A DNA stretch of 37,206 nucleotides from Gammaproteobacteria bacterium (lineage in GTDB: Bacteria; Pseudomonadota; Gammaproteobacteria; Steroidobacterales; Rariloculaceae), in the NCBI GenBank assembly GCA_022825505.1, contig JAJDWR010000020.1, positions 1-37,206 of the forward strand, given 5' to 3'. Positions within the stretch are counted from its first letter, which is position 1; every line of letters starts with the position of its first letter. Below are positions 23,016 through 30,535 of the stretch, one piece after another. The notes under the pieces were generated by a model. That model was not told the DNA's origin, did not search any database, and worked only from the letters and a program-made list of their open reading frames with translations. The position numbers and the translations under genes were made by a program.

Positions 23016-25502
23016 ATGGGAACTGCCATGGCGAATGTCATTCAACGCTTGCCCGGGGAAGCCTGCCTTCGGCGGGTACTGTCCGTTTCGGCTCTGCCTC
23101 TGCTGCTTTTCCTCCACTCGGCATACGGCCCAGCCGTTCGGGCTCAGACCATCGCGGTCGACAGGCTGTCGGCGCCCGTCGAGATCATTCGCGACCGTTG
23201 GGGGATCAATCACATCTACGCCCGGACGGAGTACGACCTGTTCTTCGCCCAGGGCTACGCTGCAGCTCGCGACCGCTTGTTCCAGTTCGAGGTCTGGCGG
23301 GCTCAGGCAACGGGTACGGTTGCCGAGATGCTGGGCGCCGACGAACTCGACCGGGACATCGGCTTCCGGCTGTTCAGGTTTCGCGGCGATCTGACACAGG
23401 AGATGAACCACTACCACGACCGGGGCGCCATCATCATCCCGGCATTCGTGGACGGCGTGAACGCCTACATCGCCGAGACCGAGGCCGATCCCGGGCTGCT
23501 GCCGGAGGCTTTCGAGCTGCTGGGCATTCGTCCGCAACGGTGGACTCCGGAAGTCGTGATTTCCCGGCACCAGGGCCTGGTGTCCAATGTCAGGGACGAA
23601 CTCGACTACGGCCGGGCCGTGGCCCGTATCGGGGTCGATGCAGTCAAGGCCGTAGCGAACTTCCACCCGAGGGATCCGGACATCGGGCTGGACCCCGCGA
23701 TCGATCCAGGCCTTCTGCAGGACGACATCCTCAGGCTTTACGTGGCCTTTCGTCAGCCCGTCCGGTTCGACAGCAGCGATCTGGCTCCCGCGTACCGGGC
23801 GGATGCCGATGCCCTCAAGCGGATTCAGCTTGCTTCGGGAGCCGACCGGAGCCGGGATGCCCTGGGGCAGTGGCAGGATGAGCAGGACACGGGTTCGAAC
23901 AACTGGGTCATCAGCGGCCGGCTGAGCGCAAGCGGCTACCCGATCATGGCCAACGACCCGCACCGGGCCCAGTCGGCGCCTTCGCTGCGGTATTGGGCGC
24001 ACCTGGTCGGGCCGGGGTGGAATGTGATCGGGGGCGGGGAGCCCGAGATCCCCGGAGTGAGCATCGGCCACAACGGGCACGGCGCGTGGGGTCTGACCGT
24101 CTTTGCCACCGACAGCGAGGACCTGTACGTCTACCGGACGGATCCTTCCGATCCGAACCGCTACCGCTACCGGAACAATTGGGAGCGGATGACGGCGATC
24201 ACCGAGACCATCCCGGTAAGGGGGCAGGCCCCGGTGGAAGTCGAACTGAAGTACACGCGGCACGGTCCGGTGGTCTACGAGGACCCGGACAACAACGTCG
24301 CCTACGTGGTACGGGCTGCGTGGCTTGAACCGGGGGGAGCGCCGTACCTGGCGAGTTTGCGCATGAACCAGGCCACGACATGGGAAGAGTTCGTCGAAGC
24401 GTCCAACTACTCCAATATTCCCGGCGAAAACATGGTCTGGGCCGACCGGGACGGGAACATCGGCTGGCAGTCCGTGGGGATTGCGCCCATCCGCCGCAAC
24501 TTCTCCGGGCTGGTTCCGGTTCCGGGCGACGGCCGCTACGAGTGGGACGGGTATCTGCCGATCGTCGCCAAACCGAGCACCTTCAATCCGGCCGAGGGAT
24601 TTTTCGTCACAGCGAACAACCAACTGACGCCGGATGACTATCCACACTTCGATGCCATCGGATTCGAGTGGTCGGATCCGTACCGGTGGGCCAGGGTGTC
24701 CGAAGTCCTGGACTCGGGGCGCCGCCATTCCATGGCGGACATGATGGACCTGCAGATGGATACGCTGTCGATACCCGCGCGAACCCTCGTTCCACTCCTC
24801 GAGCACGTGGAACTGGACGAAGGCGATGCGAGTCGGGCGCGGCGCCTGTTGCTGGAATGGGACTACGATCTGGACCCGGCATCGGTGGCGGCCGGGATTT
24901 ACGTCGCGTTCGAACGCAGACTGCAACGCGCGATGCACGAGTTGCTGGTACCGGAGCAGGGCCGCGAGTACATCCCGGGCGTTTCCATGTCGGTGATCAT
25001 CGACCATGTTCTCGCGCCGGGCGGCGAGTTCGGCAGCGACCCGATCGCCGGCCGCGATCGGCTGCTGGCCGAGAGCCTCACCGGCGGTGTGCAGGATCTG
25101 CGGGAGAAACTCGGTGACAACATGGACGACTGGCGGTACGGCCAGCCGGACTACAAACACGCCACGATCTATCATCCGCTGTCTCGCGCCCTGACGGGCG
25201 AAATGCACGACCGTTACACGGTGGGCCCGCTGCCGAGGGGCGGAAACTCCTACACCATCAACAACAGCGGGGCCGGCGACAACCAGACCAGCGGCGCGTC
25301 GTTCCGCATCATCGTCGACACCGCCGACTGGGACCGGGCCGCGGGCACCAACACCCCCGGTCAGGTGGGCGATCCCGATTCTCCCTACTACGACAACCTG
25401 TTCGAACTGTGGGCCAACGACCGCTACTTCCCGGTGTTCTTCTCCCGAGACCGGATCGAATCAGTAGCCGCCGAACGATGGGAACTGCTGCCCGGGCCGT
25501 GA
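23016..25502 (+). CDS. Penicillin-acylase-type Ntn hydrolase
   Basis: An 828-residue exported acylase of the penicillin amidase (Ntn-hydrolase) family. These enzymes cleave amide bonds of penicillins or of acyl-homoserine lactones, and the natural substrate is not predictable here. After a signal peptide (VLSVSALPLLLFLHSAYG) comes the alpha-chain region (VEIIRDRWGINHIYARTEYD, FFAQGYAAARDRLFQFEVWR). Autoproteolysis should expose Ser294 in DTGSNNWVISG as the N-terminal nucleophile of the beta chain. Further family blocks are PIMANDPHRAQSAPSLRYWA, PGVSIGHNGHGAWGLT, WADRDGNIGWQSVG, and LFVTANNQLTPD-like FVTANNQLTP. The late GGNSYTINNS segment also fits. ATG 23016 has GGAG about 6 bases upstream; ATG 23028 is an alternative. 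It follows the amidase by 34 bases, probably in one operon. Confidence 0.93.
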   Translation: MGTAMANVIQRLPGEACLRRVLSVSALPLLLFLHSAYGPAVRAQTIAVDRLSAPVEIIRDRWGINHIYARTEYDLFFAQGYAAARDRLFQFEVWRAQATGTVAEMLGADELDRDIGFRLFRFRGDLTQEMNHYHDRGAIIIPAFVDGVNAYIAETEADPGLLPEAFELLGIRPQRWTPEVVISRHQGLVSNVRDELDYGRAVARIGVDAVKAVANFHPRDPDIGLDPAIDPGLLQDDILRLYVAFRQPVRFDSSDLAPAYRADADALKRIQLASGADRSRDALGQWQDEQDTGSNNWVISGRLSASGYPIMANDPHRAQSAPSLRYWAHLVGPGWNVIGGGEPEIPGVSIGHNGHGAWGLTVFATDSEDLYVYRTDPSDPNRYRYRNNWERMTAITETIPVRGQAPVEVELKYTRHGPVVYEDPDNNVAYVVRAAWLEPGGAPYLASLRMNQATTWEEFVEASNYSNIPGENMVWADRDGNIGWQSVGIAPIRRNFSGLVPVPGDGRYEWDGYLPIVAKPSTFNPAEGFFVTANNQLTPDDYPHFDAIGFEWSDPYRWARVSEVLDSGRRHSMADMMDLQMDTLSIPARTLVPLLEHVELDEGDASRARRLLLEWDYDLDPASVAAGIYVAFERRLQRAMHELLVPEQGREYIPGVSMSVIIDHVLAPGGEFGSDPIAGRDRLLAESLTGGVQDLREKLGDNMDDWRYGQPDYKHATIYHPLSRALTGEMHDRYTVGPLPRGGNSYTINNSGAGDNQTSGASFRIIVDTADWDRAAGTNTPGQVGDPDSPYYDNLFELWANDRYFPVFFSRDRIESVAAERWELLPGP

Positions 25503-25589
25503 TTGGGGAGACGTGACGCGTGCATGCGGCCAGTTTAGCGAAAACGTTCCCGGCATGGCCCTCGCAGCGTCAACCGCACTCCGTTGCTC

Positions 25590-26789
25590 TCACGTTCGCC
25601 GATTCGGAGTGTGCTTGAGCAGTTCGGGCATCTGGCGTTTCATGAATGCGCCGAACAAGGGTACGGTGAATGCGGTTTCGCCGTGCCTCTGGCTCCAGAC
25701 CATGCCCTTGTTGATCAGGCGCTGACGCACTGTGGCAACCGAACTGGCGCGTGTTCCCAGAATCGTCGCGACCCGCCCGGTCAGAATCGGGCCGGGATCC
25801 AGTTCCGCCATGGCACGCAGATATTTCTGTTCCAGGGGCGTCAACTGGTCGAAACGCACGCGGAAAAAGTTGTTGTCGAGGTGCGCTATCACGTGCGGGG
25901 TAGCGGCGTGCACCATGTCGCGCGTAATGGGACTAGCCGGCGCCGCATTCCAGACGTGAAAGCCCCATTCCTGGATGAAGTAGGGATAGCATTGCGTCGC
26001 GTCGAGCAAGGCCTCAAGCGCGGCATCGTCGAACGACGCCCCTTCGGCCGAAGCCGGCTTGGTCAGTGCCTGTCGCGCATCGTCGCGCCTGAGCCGTCCG
26101 ACCTGCGGAAAATCGAACAGCCGCTCAGCATAGGACTTGGCCTTACCTGACAAGGCGGCGATCTGGGGAAGCCCTGCGCCGATGAACAGCAGCGGCAGAT
26201 TCCTCTGCGCGATTTCGTGGCAGGCGACGATGACCGCGGCCAACTCCTCGTTCGACAGGTACTGCACTTCGTCGATGAATAGCCCCACGGCGGTTTCCCG
26301 CTCTGCGGCCGCCTCGGCGACAGCGATCAGCAGGCGCGGTAAATCCTGTTCCAGCCTGCCTGTGTCCGCTTCGCCGGGCGCAAGGTCAACGCTGAACTCC
26401 AGGTCGCCCATCCTGACCTTGAACGCCCGGGCAAAATTCACCAGTACGCCGGCAGCGCGGCGCAAGCGGCCGCCCGCCGCGCGCCGCAGGTCGAGAGCGT
26501 ATATGGTTCGCCGCAGTTCCGGGACCAGCAGTTCCGGGAGCGCTTCGCCTTCCGGCGCCTCAATCCGGACTGTGCGATACCCTTGCCGCCCCGCGAGGTC
26601 GCGGAGCCGGTTCAGTAGTACGGTCTTGCCGACCCCCCGCAATCCGAGCAACATCGTGCCCTTGGCCGGGCGGCCGGCCAGTACGCGGTCCATTCCTACG
26701 CTGGCCATCTCAATCAGGGACTGACGGCCAGCCAGTTCGCGCGGCTGGATACCGGCTCCGGGGACAAATGGGTTGCGACGAGGGTCCAC
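25590..26789 (-). CDS. AAA ATPase with C-terminal winged helix
   Basis: A 399-residue ATPase of the archaeal-ATPase/STAND-like type. The Walker A is GLRGVGKT (49-56) in MLLGLRGVGKTVLLNRL; the Walker B is GLFIDEVQYL (169-178), with sensor-like LPLLFIGAGLPQI following. The last hundred residues (FDQLTPLEQKYLRAMAELDP, GRVATILGTRASSVATVRQR, INKGMVW) look like a winged-helix DNA-binding domain. These proteins are frequent on mobile and defence islands, though their function is mostly unproved. The start is GTG 26789; no Shine-Dalgarno site is seen, so a leaderless message is possible. It diverges from the RNA ligase gene across a region with a 13-base inverted repeat, and a role as its own regulator is inferred. 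Its stop faces the acylase stop 87 bases away. Confidence 0.85.
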   Translation of the reverse strand: MDPRRNPFVPGAGIQPRELAGRQSLIEMASVGMDRVLAGRPAKGTMLLGLRGVGKTVLLNRLRDLAGRQGYRTVRIEAPEGEALPELLVPELRRTIYALDLRRAAGGRLRRAAGVLVNFARAFKVRMGDLEFSVDLAPGEADTGRLEQDLPRLLIAVAEAAAERETAVGLFIDEVQYLSNEELAAVIVACHEIAQRNLPLLFIGAGLPQIAALSGKAKSYAERLFDFPQVGRLRRDDARQALTKPASAEGASFDDAALEALLDATQCYPYFIQEWGFHVWNAAPASPITRDMVHAATPHVIAHLDNNFFRVRFDQLTPLEQKYLRAMAELDPGPILTGRVATILGTRASSVATVRQRLINKGMVWSQRHGETAFTVPLFGAFMKRQMPELLKHTPNRRT

Positions 26790-26803
26790 ATCGTCTGTTT
26801 ATC

Positions 26804-26852
26804 ACAAAATTAACAGGTTTAACAAGAAGTCTGTTAACGCTGTTAATTTTGT
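26804..26852. promoter_or_regulatory. Inverted repeat between ATPase and RNA ligase genes
   Basis: An AT-rich stretch with perfect 13-base arms, acaaaattaacag (26804-26816) and ctgttaattttgt (26840-26852), separated by 23 bases that contain further tgttaac and gtttaac copies. It begins 15 bases upstream of the ATPase GTG. The base composition contrasts sharply with the GC-rich surroundings. It could be an operator or a divergent promoter; the winged-helix ATPase is one candidate binder. Function is inferred. Confidence 0.55.
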
Positions 26853-26940
26853 TAATTTCTTTGGAACCCACTCATCTGTGACGAGCCGAGAAGACGGTAG
26901 CGACGATTGGGTGTCACAGGACGCGGCCCATGTCGGTATC

Positions 26941-27657
26941 ATGCCCCACCGCAAGTTGCCTGCGTCGAGAGTTCCATTGATTCCCAAGTATCCCAGCACG
27001 CCGTATTGGCCTTGGTCGCCATCCGTCGCCCGGGGGGATGCCCTGCACCCTGACCCACGCCGATTTGTCGGCGAACCCGTGGTGATTACCGAGAAACTCG
27101 ACGGCGGAAACACGCTCCTTCACGCTGGCGAAGTGTACGCGCGCAGCACATCCGCCCCGAGTGCCGGCAAGTGGATGGCCATGGTCAAAAAACACCATGC
27201 CTGGAAAGTGCGGGAGCCCGATGTCTATCTTTATGGCGAGGATATCTACGGCGTTCACAGCATTGCCTACGGGCCTGTGCCGGAAAGTGAAACGTTCTAC
27301 GCTTTCGCGCTCCGTGATGGAGACGGCGCGTTCGCACCTTTCGACAAGCTTGAGTCGTACGCGATGCGCCTAGGGATTCCGGTTATTCCGGTCCTTTTCA
27401 GAGGCCGGTTCGAATCAATTAGGGAAATACGTATGTTCATGGAACGTGCTCACCATGAAACCTCCGTGCTTGGCGGTGCGCGGGAGGGCGTCGTGATGCG
27501 TTTGGCAACGGGGTTCCCAGCGTTGAAATTCAAGAATAACGTCTGCAAGAGCGTTCGCCCTGACCACGTACAGACGGATGAACACTGGACCAGAAACTGG
27601 AAGCCCTGCGAAATCGTGCCGAAATTCGAATCGGATCGTCAGCCAGGGACCGGCTGA
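26941..27657 (+). CDS. Rnl2-like RNA ligase family protein
   Basis: A 238-residue nucleotidyltransferase of the RNA ligase family, which joins RNA ends with ATP through a lysyl-AMP intermediate. Motif I is EKLDGGN with Lys52 as the adenylated residue; motif Ia-like is ARSTS (67-71); motif III is YLYGEDIYG (96-104); IIIa is FYAFALRDGD (119-128); motif IV is EGVVMR (182-187); motif V lies in LKFKNNVCKS (195-204). All catalytic positions look intact. There is no separate C-terminal domain beyond about 35 residues (VQTDEHWTRNWKP). The start ATG 26941 was chosen because the family's KYPSTPYW block follows soon after; an upstream in-frame ATG at 26773 would run through the ATPase promoter. The last 78 bases before residue 235 are repeated at 30536. 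Substrates are unknown; tRNA or mRNA repair after a nuclease attack is a typical guess for such genes. Confidence 0.85.
   Translation: MPHRKLPASRVPLIPKYPSTPYWPWSPSVARGDALHPDPRRFVGEPVVITEKLDGGNTLLHAGEVYARSTSAPSAGKWMAMVKKHHAWKVREPDVYLYGEDIYGVHSIAYGPVPESETFYAFALRDGDGAFAPFDKLESYAMRLGIPVIPVLFRGRFESIREIRMFMERAHHETSVLGGAREGVVMRLATGFPALKFKNNVCKSVRPDHVQTDEHWTRNWKPCEIVPKFESDRQPGTG
27568..27645 (+). repeat. 78-bp direct repeat, RNA ligase 3' end, copy 1
   Basis: Sits within the ligase gene and encodes the segment from VQTDEHW to SDRQP. It matches 30536-30613 at 76 of 78 positions (differences at aagcc/aaacc and ttcg/tccg). The distance of 2968 bases between copies encloses an NYN remnant, an Xre/RES pair and an NYN gene. 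The copies run in the same direction. Confidence 0.9.
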
Positions 27658-27680
27658 ACGCTTCGACCCCGAACTCGAAC

Positions 27681-27870
27681 CAACTGGGCGCTGCTGGCTC
27701 ACCACATTCCTTCGCACCGCAGTTGACAATAGGTACATGAGTCCCCAAATTGACATGCATTAATACCCCTCGGCCCACCACCCCAGCGGGACTCAATGGG
27801 GGCCGAGCATCACCACCCCAGGGACGCTTCGGCGTCCCTGAATTTATAGCGGCCACTGATCGCGTGCCAG
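27681..27870 (+). repeat. 190-bp structured repeat, copy 1
   Basis: Aligns without gaps to 29551-29740 with about 18 mismatches; the 97-base core 27751-27847 has only one. It contains a stem of ctcggccc (27769-27776) with gggccgag (27800-27807) and a second perfect hairpin with 9-base arms cagggacgc / gcgtccctg around a TTCG loop (27819-27840). The motif ccaccccag occurs twice. No intrinsic terminator T-run follows. Both strands are open for long stretches, but they are likely not translated. It ends right beside the NYN remnant. Confidence 0.85.
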
Positions 27871-27871
27871 G

Positions 27872-28087
27872 AATGGGACTGGGCAATTGGCAGTCGCCAA
27901 GAATTCCCCTTCGCAATGGTCGAATGAAAGACACGACTTGAGAAAGTCTGTGTGACACGCGGCGACCTGGCATTACCGTGGGTGGAATTAAGCCGATCGG
28001 CAAATTCAGATTGTCTTGCACCAGGCGAATGGCTTCAACGAGATCGCTGTCGTTGCTTACGATCGCCACCACTTCGTAATGTTCGTC
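27872..28087 (-). pseudogene. NYN-domain RNase, C-terminal remnant
   Basis: About 72 codons that read DEHYEVVAIVSNDSDLVEAI, RLVQDNLNLPIGLIPPT and RRVSHRLSQVVSFIRPLRRG on the minus strand. This is the C-terminal half of an NYN (PIN-like) nuclease: the SNDSDLVEAI strand-helix with its acidic residues, then the variable tail. The N-terminal half with the catalytic LFVDGFN-like block is missing; the frame upstream continues into unrelated sequence without any NYN similarity. The end of the homology falls within two bases of the boundary of the 190-bp repeat. It differs from the intact NYN gene at 29734 in sequence and family branch, so it is a separate lost gene and not a copy of that one. Confidence 0.65.
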
Positions 28088-28468
28088 TCCCGCAGAAAAA
28101 GCAGAGGGTCGCCAAGTCACCCTGGCAACCCTCGCGGCGTGCCGACGAAACAACACGCGTGGTAGGCGAATTTTGCGGCAAGTCAAGGCGGCTTGCAAGC
28201 GCGAGCGTTGTCCAATGAGACATGAGCCTGAACGTGGGCCTCTGGCAAATATAAATTAGTAATAACAATATGTTAGGTGGGTTGCGGCGTTGTCCGGTTG
28301 GCGAACGGAATCGTGCCGGATTGGCTACGCCGTATCCTTCAGTGAAGCATCTCCCACGGGACGCTGCTCACCCAACGCATAGACGTTACAACGATTAAGT
28401 TGACATTCGGTAGCGGTTGACAGATGGTTGCTAGTTACAGGGATCAGGCTATGCGCGGAGAGTTGGTT
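28088..28468. other. Gene-poor spacer before the first Xre/RES pair
   Basis: No gene can be supported in this 381-base stretch. A patch at 28245-28280 is AT-rich (aaatataaattagtaataac), unlike its surroundings, and could be a relic of a mobile segment. Two TTGACA hexamers occur at 28400 and 28417, but neither has a matching -10 at 16-18 bases, so no promoter is called for the antitoxin that follows. Confidence 0.6.
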
Positions 28469-28918
28469 ATGCGCCCAGAAACGGTACTCCGGAAACTCGG
28501 TCCGGAAGAGGCGGCGCTTCACGTAATCGCCGCGCACGGACACGAGGATGCCTGGCTCGATGCGTTCGCCGACAGTCTCGATCGCCGGCGGGCCGCGCGA
28601 TCCTTCGCGCGCACTCTCAGGGCGTGGGGTCTCAGCCAGGCGGAGGCGGCTCGCTGCTTCGGCGTCAGCCGCCAGGCGATCGGCAAGTGGCTGCGCCAGG
28701 GCGCGCCCGCCGAGCGAAAGACTATCTTGTCGGATCTGGCCGCCGCCACCGATTTGCTGGTGCATTACCTCAAGCGCGACAGAATCCCCGCGGCGGTTCG
28801 CCGCCCGATACCGGCCCTCGACGGCGTTTCCCTGCTGGAATTGCTGGCGGCGGGCGATACCCGGGGCGTTTTGGCCGCGTGCCGCGAAATGTTCGCATTC
28901 GAGCAGGCCCACGGCTGA
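28469..28918 (+). CDS. Xre/MbcA/ParS-like antitoxin of a RES pair
   Basis: A 149-residue putative antitoxin. The middle carries a helix-turn-helix (RAWGLSQAEAARCFGVSRQA, then IGKWLRQG), and the rest is helical (ILSDLAAATDLLVHYLKRDR, SLLELLAAGDTRGVLAACRE). It is followed only two bases after its stop by a RES-domain gene; this order (antitoxin first, RES toxin second) is the known Xre-RES arrangement. ATG 28469 is chosen because GGAGAG lies 6 bases upstream; ATG 28451 and GTG/ATG at 28424 are alternatives. The protein would bind and inactivate the toxin and repress the operon. The antitoxin at 30740 has a different sequence, so the two pairs are not recent copies. Confidence 0.75.
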   Translation: MRPETVLRKLGPEEAALHVIAAHGHEDAWLDAFADSLDRRRAARSFARTLRAWGLSQAEAARCFGVSRQAIGKWLRQGAPAERKTILSDLAAATDLLVHYLKRDRIPAAVRRPIPALDGVSLLELLAAGDTRGVLAACREMFAFEQAHG

Positions 28919-28920
28919 GC

Positions 28921-29463
28921 GTGGAATTCCTGCGGGAAACACTTCCCGACGGTCGGGAATGGTGGCGCATCGCCGACCCGGCCTGGGAGAACCCCCTCGA
29001 CCCCGGTTTCGCGGGCCGTCGAGGCGGGCGGTGGAATCCGCCGGACAGTTTCCCGGTACTCTATCTCAACGAAGACATGTTGACGGCGCGGTTGAATCTG
29101 AGCACCTTCGTCGCGCATTGGCCGTACGAACCAGAGGATCTTCGCGACGAAACAGGACCCATCCTGGTCGGGTGCGCCCTGCCCCACCGACAGATCGTGT
29201 GCGAGGCTCATACTGCGGCTGGCCTGGGCGCGGCTGGCTTGCCCAATACTTATCCGCTTGATGGAGATCGGGCGCCAGTGGCCCATGCTCGTTGTCAGCG
29301 CATCGGGGAGCGGGTCAAAAAAGCGGGTTTGCGCGGCGTTCGGGCTCGCTCCGCCCAATCCCGCGACGGTGCGGGACGCGAGTTGGCCTGGTTTCCCGCT
29401 TCTTCTCGCGCCGTGGCTCGGCGGCTGCGCGTTTTGGAGTTTGGAGGGTGGTTCCGGGGTTAA
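28921..29463 (+). CDS. RES-domain toxin (putative NAD+ phosphorylase)
   Basis: A 180-residue RES protein starting at GTG 28921, two bases after the antitoxin stop. Family members degrade cellular NAD+. RES blocks are EWWRIADP with Arg16, GRRGGRWNPPDSFPVLYLNE, ARLNLSTFVAHWPYEPEDLR and the late GLRGVRARSAQSRDGAGREL, where the Ser lies. In other RES proteins the segment after YLAE has the pattern ALxE; here it is ARLN, so the usual catalytic Glu position seems to be Asn59. This may be normal for this branch or may mean reduced activity. The 3' 459 bases are copied at 32043 with about 22 differences. Toxicity is inferred from the family and the pairing. Confidence 0.8.
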   Translation: MEFLRETLPDGREWWRIADPAWENPLDPGFAGRRGGRWNPPDSFPVLYLNEDMLTARLNLSTFVAHWPYEPEDLRDETGPILVGCALPHRQIVCEAHTAAGLGAAGLPNTYPLDGDRAPVAHARCQRIGERVKKAGLRGVRARSAQSRDGAGRELAWFPASSRAVARRLRVLEFGGWFRG

Positions 29464-29550
29464 CGGAACCGGGAAGTCTGGGAGAGGCCAACAACGGCGA
29501 CCCGCGCCGATTGCAATAAGATTGAGGCAGCGTCCGCCAGCTGCTCGTTA

Positions 29551-29740
29551 CAACTAGGCGCTGCTGGCCCAGCACACTCCTCCGCACCGCGGTTGACAAT
29601 CAGCACATCAGTCCCCAAACTGACATGCATTAATACCCCTCGGCTCACCACCCCAGCGGGACTCAATGGGGGCCGAGCATCACCACCCCAGGGACGCTTC
29701 GGCGTCCCTGAATTTATAAGGGCCACCGATCACATGCCGG
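29551..29740 (+). repeat. 190-bp structured repeat, copy 2
   Basis: Second copy of the repeat at 27681, with both hairpins kept: ctcggctc pairs with gggccgag using one G-T wobble, and the TTCG-loop hairpin lies at 29689-29710 unchanged. The end runs into the ATG (29734) of the NYN nuclease, so it would form the leader of that gene's message. The pairing retained despite a base change hints at an RNA-level function. Confidence 0.85.
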
Positions 29741-30363
29741 ACGACGACGCCCCGACTACGCCTCGCCATCGCGTCCGGGTGTTCGTGGACTTCTGGAATT
29801 ACACGCTGTCCATGCGACAGGCCGACAGGGAGTTCCTTACCGACTGGTCCGCTCTCGGTCCGGTCCTGGCCCGGGCGGCCGGACAGTGCATTGCCGCCCA
29901 ATCGCCCACGCAGTACCAGGGCCTCAACTTTTACGGATCCTACGACCCGAACAGCGCACGCGATCGCTCGCTGCGCCGATGGGCCACCACCGTCGTGGAC
30001 AGATTCCCCGGCGTTTCCGTGTCCATCGTGCCGAGGCAACGCAAGCGCTCCCCGCCCCAGTGTCCCGCTTGCCAGGAAGCGGTCCCGCTGTGTCCGTCTT
30101 GCGGAGCCGATATGCGCGGCACCGAAGAGAAGGGTGTGGATATCCGCATCGCCACCGACATGATAAGGCTTGCGTGGGTCGACAACTACGATACCGCGGT
30201 CCTCCTCTCATCTGACAAGGACTTCATTCCTCTGGTCGAGTTCCTCGAAACGCGGGGCATAAAGGTCTTGCATGCCGCTTTCCCGCCGCAGGGCGCACAT
30301 CTCAGTCGCGCTTGTTGGGACACCATCGACTTGCCCCGCCTCCGCCACCAGTTCGAGCGCTGA
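29734..30363 (+). CDS. NYN-domain RNase with zinc-ribbon insert
   Basis: A 209-residue NYN/PIN-like nuclease. The first strand RVRVFVDFWNYTLSMRQ carries the catalytic Asp and Asn; KGVDIRIATDMIRLAWVDNY and TAVLLSSDKDFIPLVEFLET carry the other acidic residues. A four-Cys insert (CPACQEAVPLCPSCG) separates the two halves and probably binds zinc. It should be an Mg-dependent RNase; the target is unknown. ATG 29734 is chosen; the frame is open back to 29593 through the structured repeat, but that sequence is non-protein-like. The gene follows the RES toxin by 270 bases and lies inside the segment bounded by the two ligase 3'-end repeats. Confidence 0.82.
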   Translation: MPDDDAPTTPRHRVRVFVDFWNYTLSMRQADREFLTDWSALGPVLARAAGQCIAAQSPTQYQGLNFYGSYDPNSARDRSLRRWATTVVDRFPGVSVSIVPRQRKRSPPQCPACQEAVPLCPSCGADMRGTEEKGVDIRIATDMIRLAWVDNYDTAVLLSSDKDFIPLVEFLETRGIKVLHAAFPPQGAHLSRACWDTIDLPRLRHQFER

Positions 30364-30409
30364 CGCACTGGAATTTTTGCGATGCTTTCCCTGTGCAACA
30401 GCCGTAGGC

Positions 30410-30514
30410 CCTTTTTCCGAGGTGAAGCAGACCAGCCGGACACAGCGGCGTGGCCTCCGGCAGGCTTTCGGCGTAGTCGATGATGCGCTGTGGGAGGCTG
30501 CGCATGGACCGCAT
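30410..30514 (-). pseudogene. DUF6088 (AbiEi-like) antitoxin, N-terminal remnant
   Basis: A 35-codon fragment on the minus strand reads MRSLPQRIIDYAESLPEATP and LCPAGLLHLGKRA, the typical start of a DUF6088/AbiEi-type antitoxin, with an AGGAG site before ATG 30514. The similarity stops abruptly at about 30410 and continues in unrelated sequence. The rest of the gene and its toxin partner are missing here. This is a relic of a third toxin-antitoxin or abortive-infection module. Confidence 0.6.
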
Positions 30515-30535
30515 CTCCTATCGTGATGTCAGCAT

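Noticed and set aside
22866..25208. A 780-residue minus-strand open frame under the acylase gene
   Set aside because: Antisense to a well-supported Ntn hydrolase; no domain recognisable; long shadow frames are usual in GC-rich DNA.
27819..27840. Intrinsic terminator at the TTCG hairpin
   Set aside because: The stem is perfect, but the bases after it on either strand are not a T-run; in copy 2 it sits just before a start codon.
27750..27941. Open frames on both strands across the 190-bp repeat
   Set aside because: They arise from GC-rich hairpin sequence, match nothing recognisable and differ in continuation after each copy.
28400..28450. TTGACA hexamers as promoter of the first antitoxin
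   Set aside because: No acceptable -10 element at 16-18 bases from either hexamer.
28325..28942. A 205-residue minus-strand frame across the first antitoxin gene
   Set aside because: It is antisense to the Xre-type gene and shows no domain pattern.
27681..29740. Possible CRISPR or tandem array
   Set aside because: Only two copies, 1870 bases apart, with no regular spacers.
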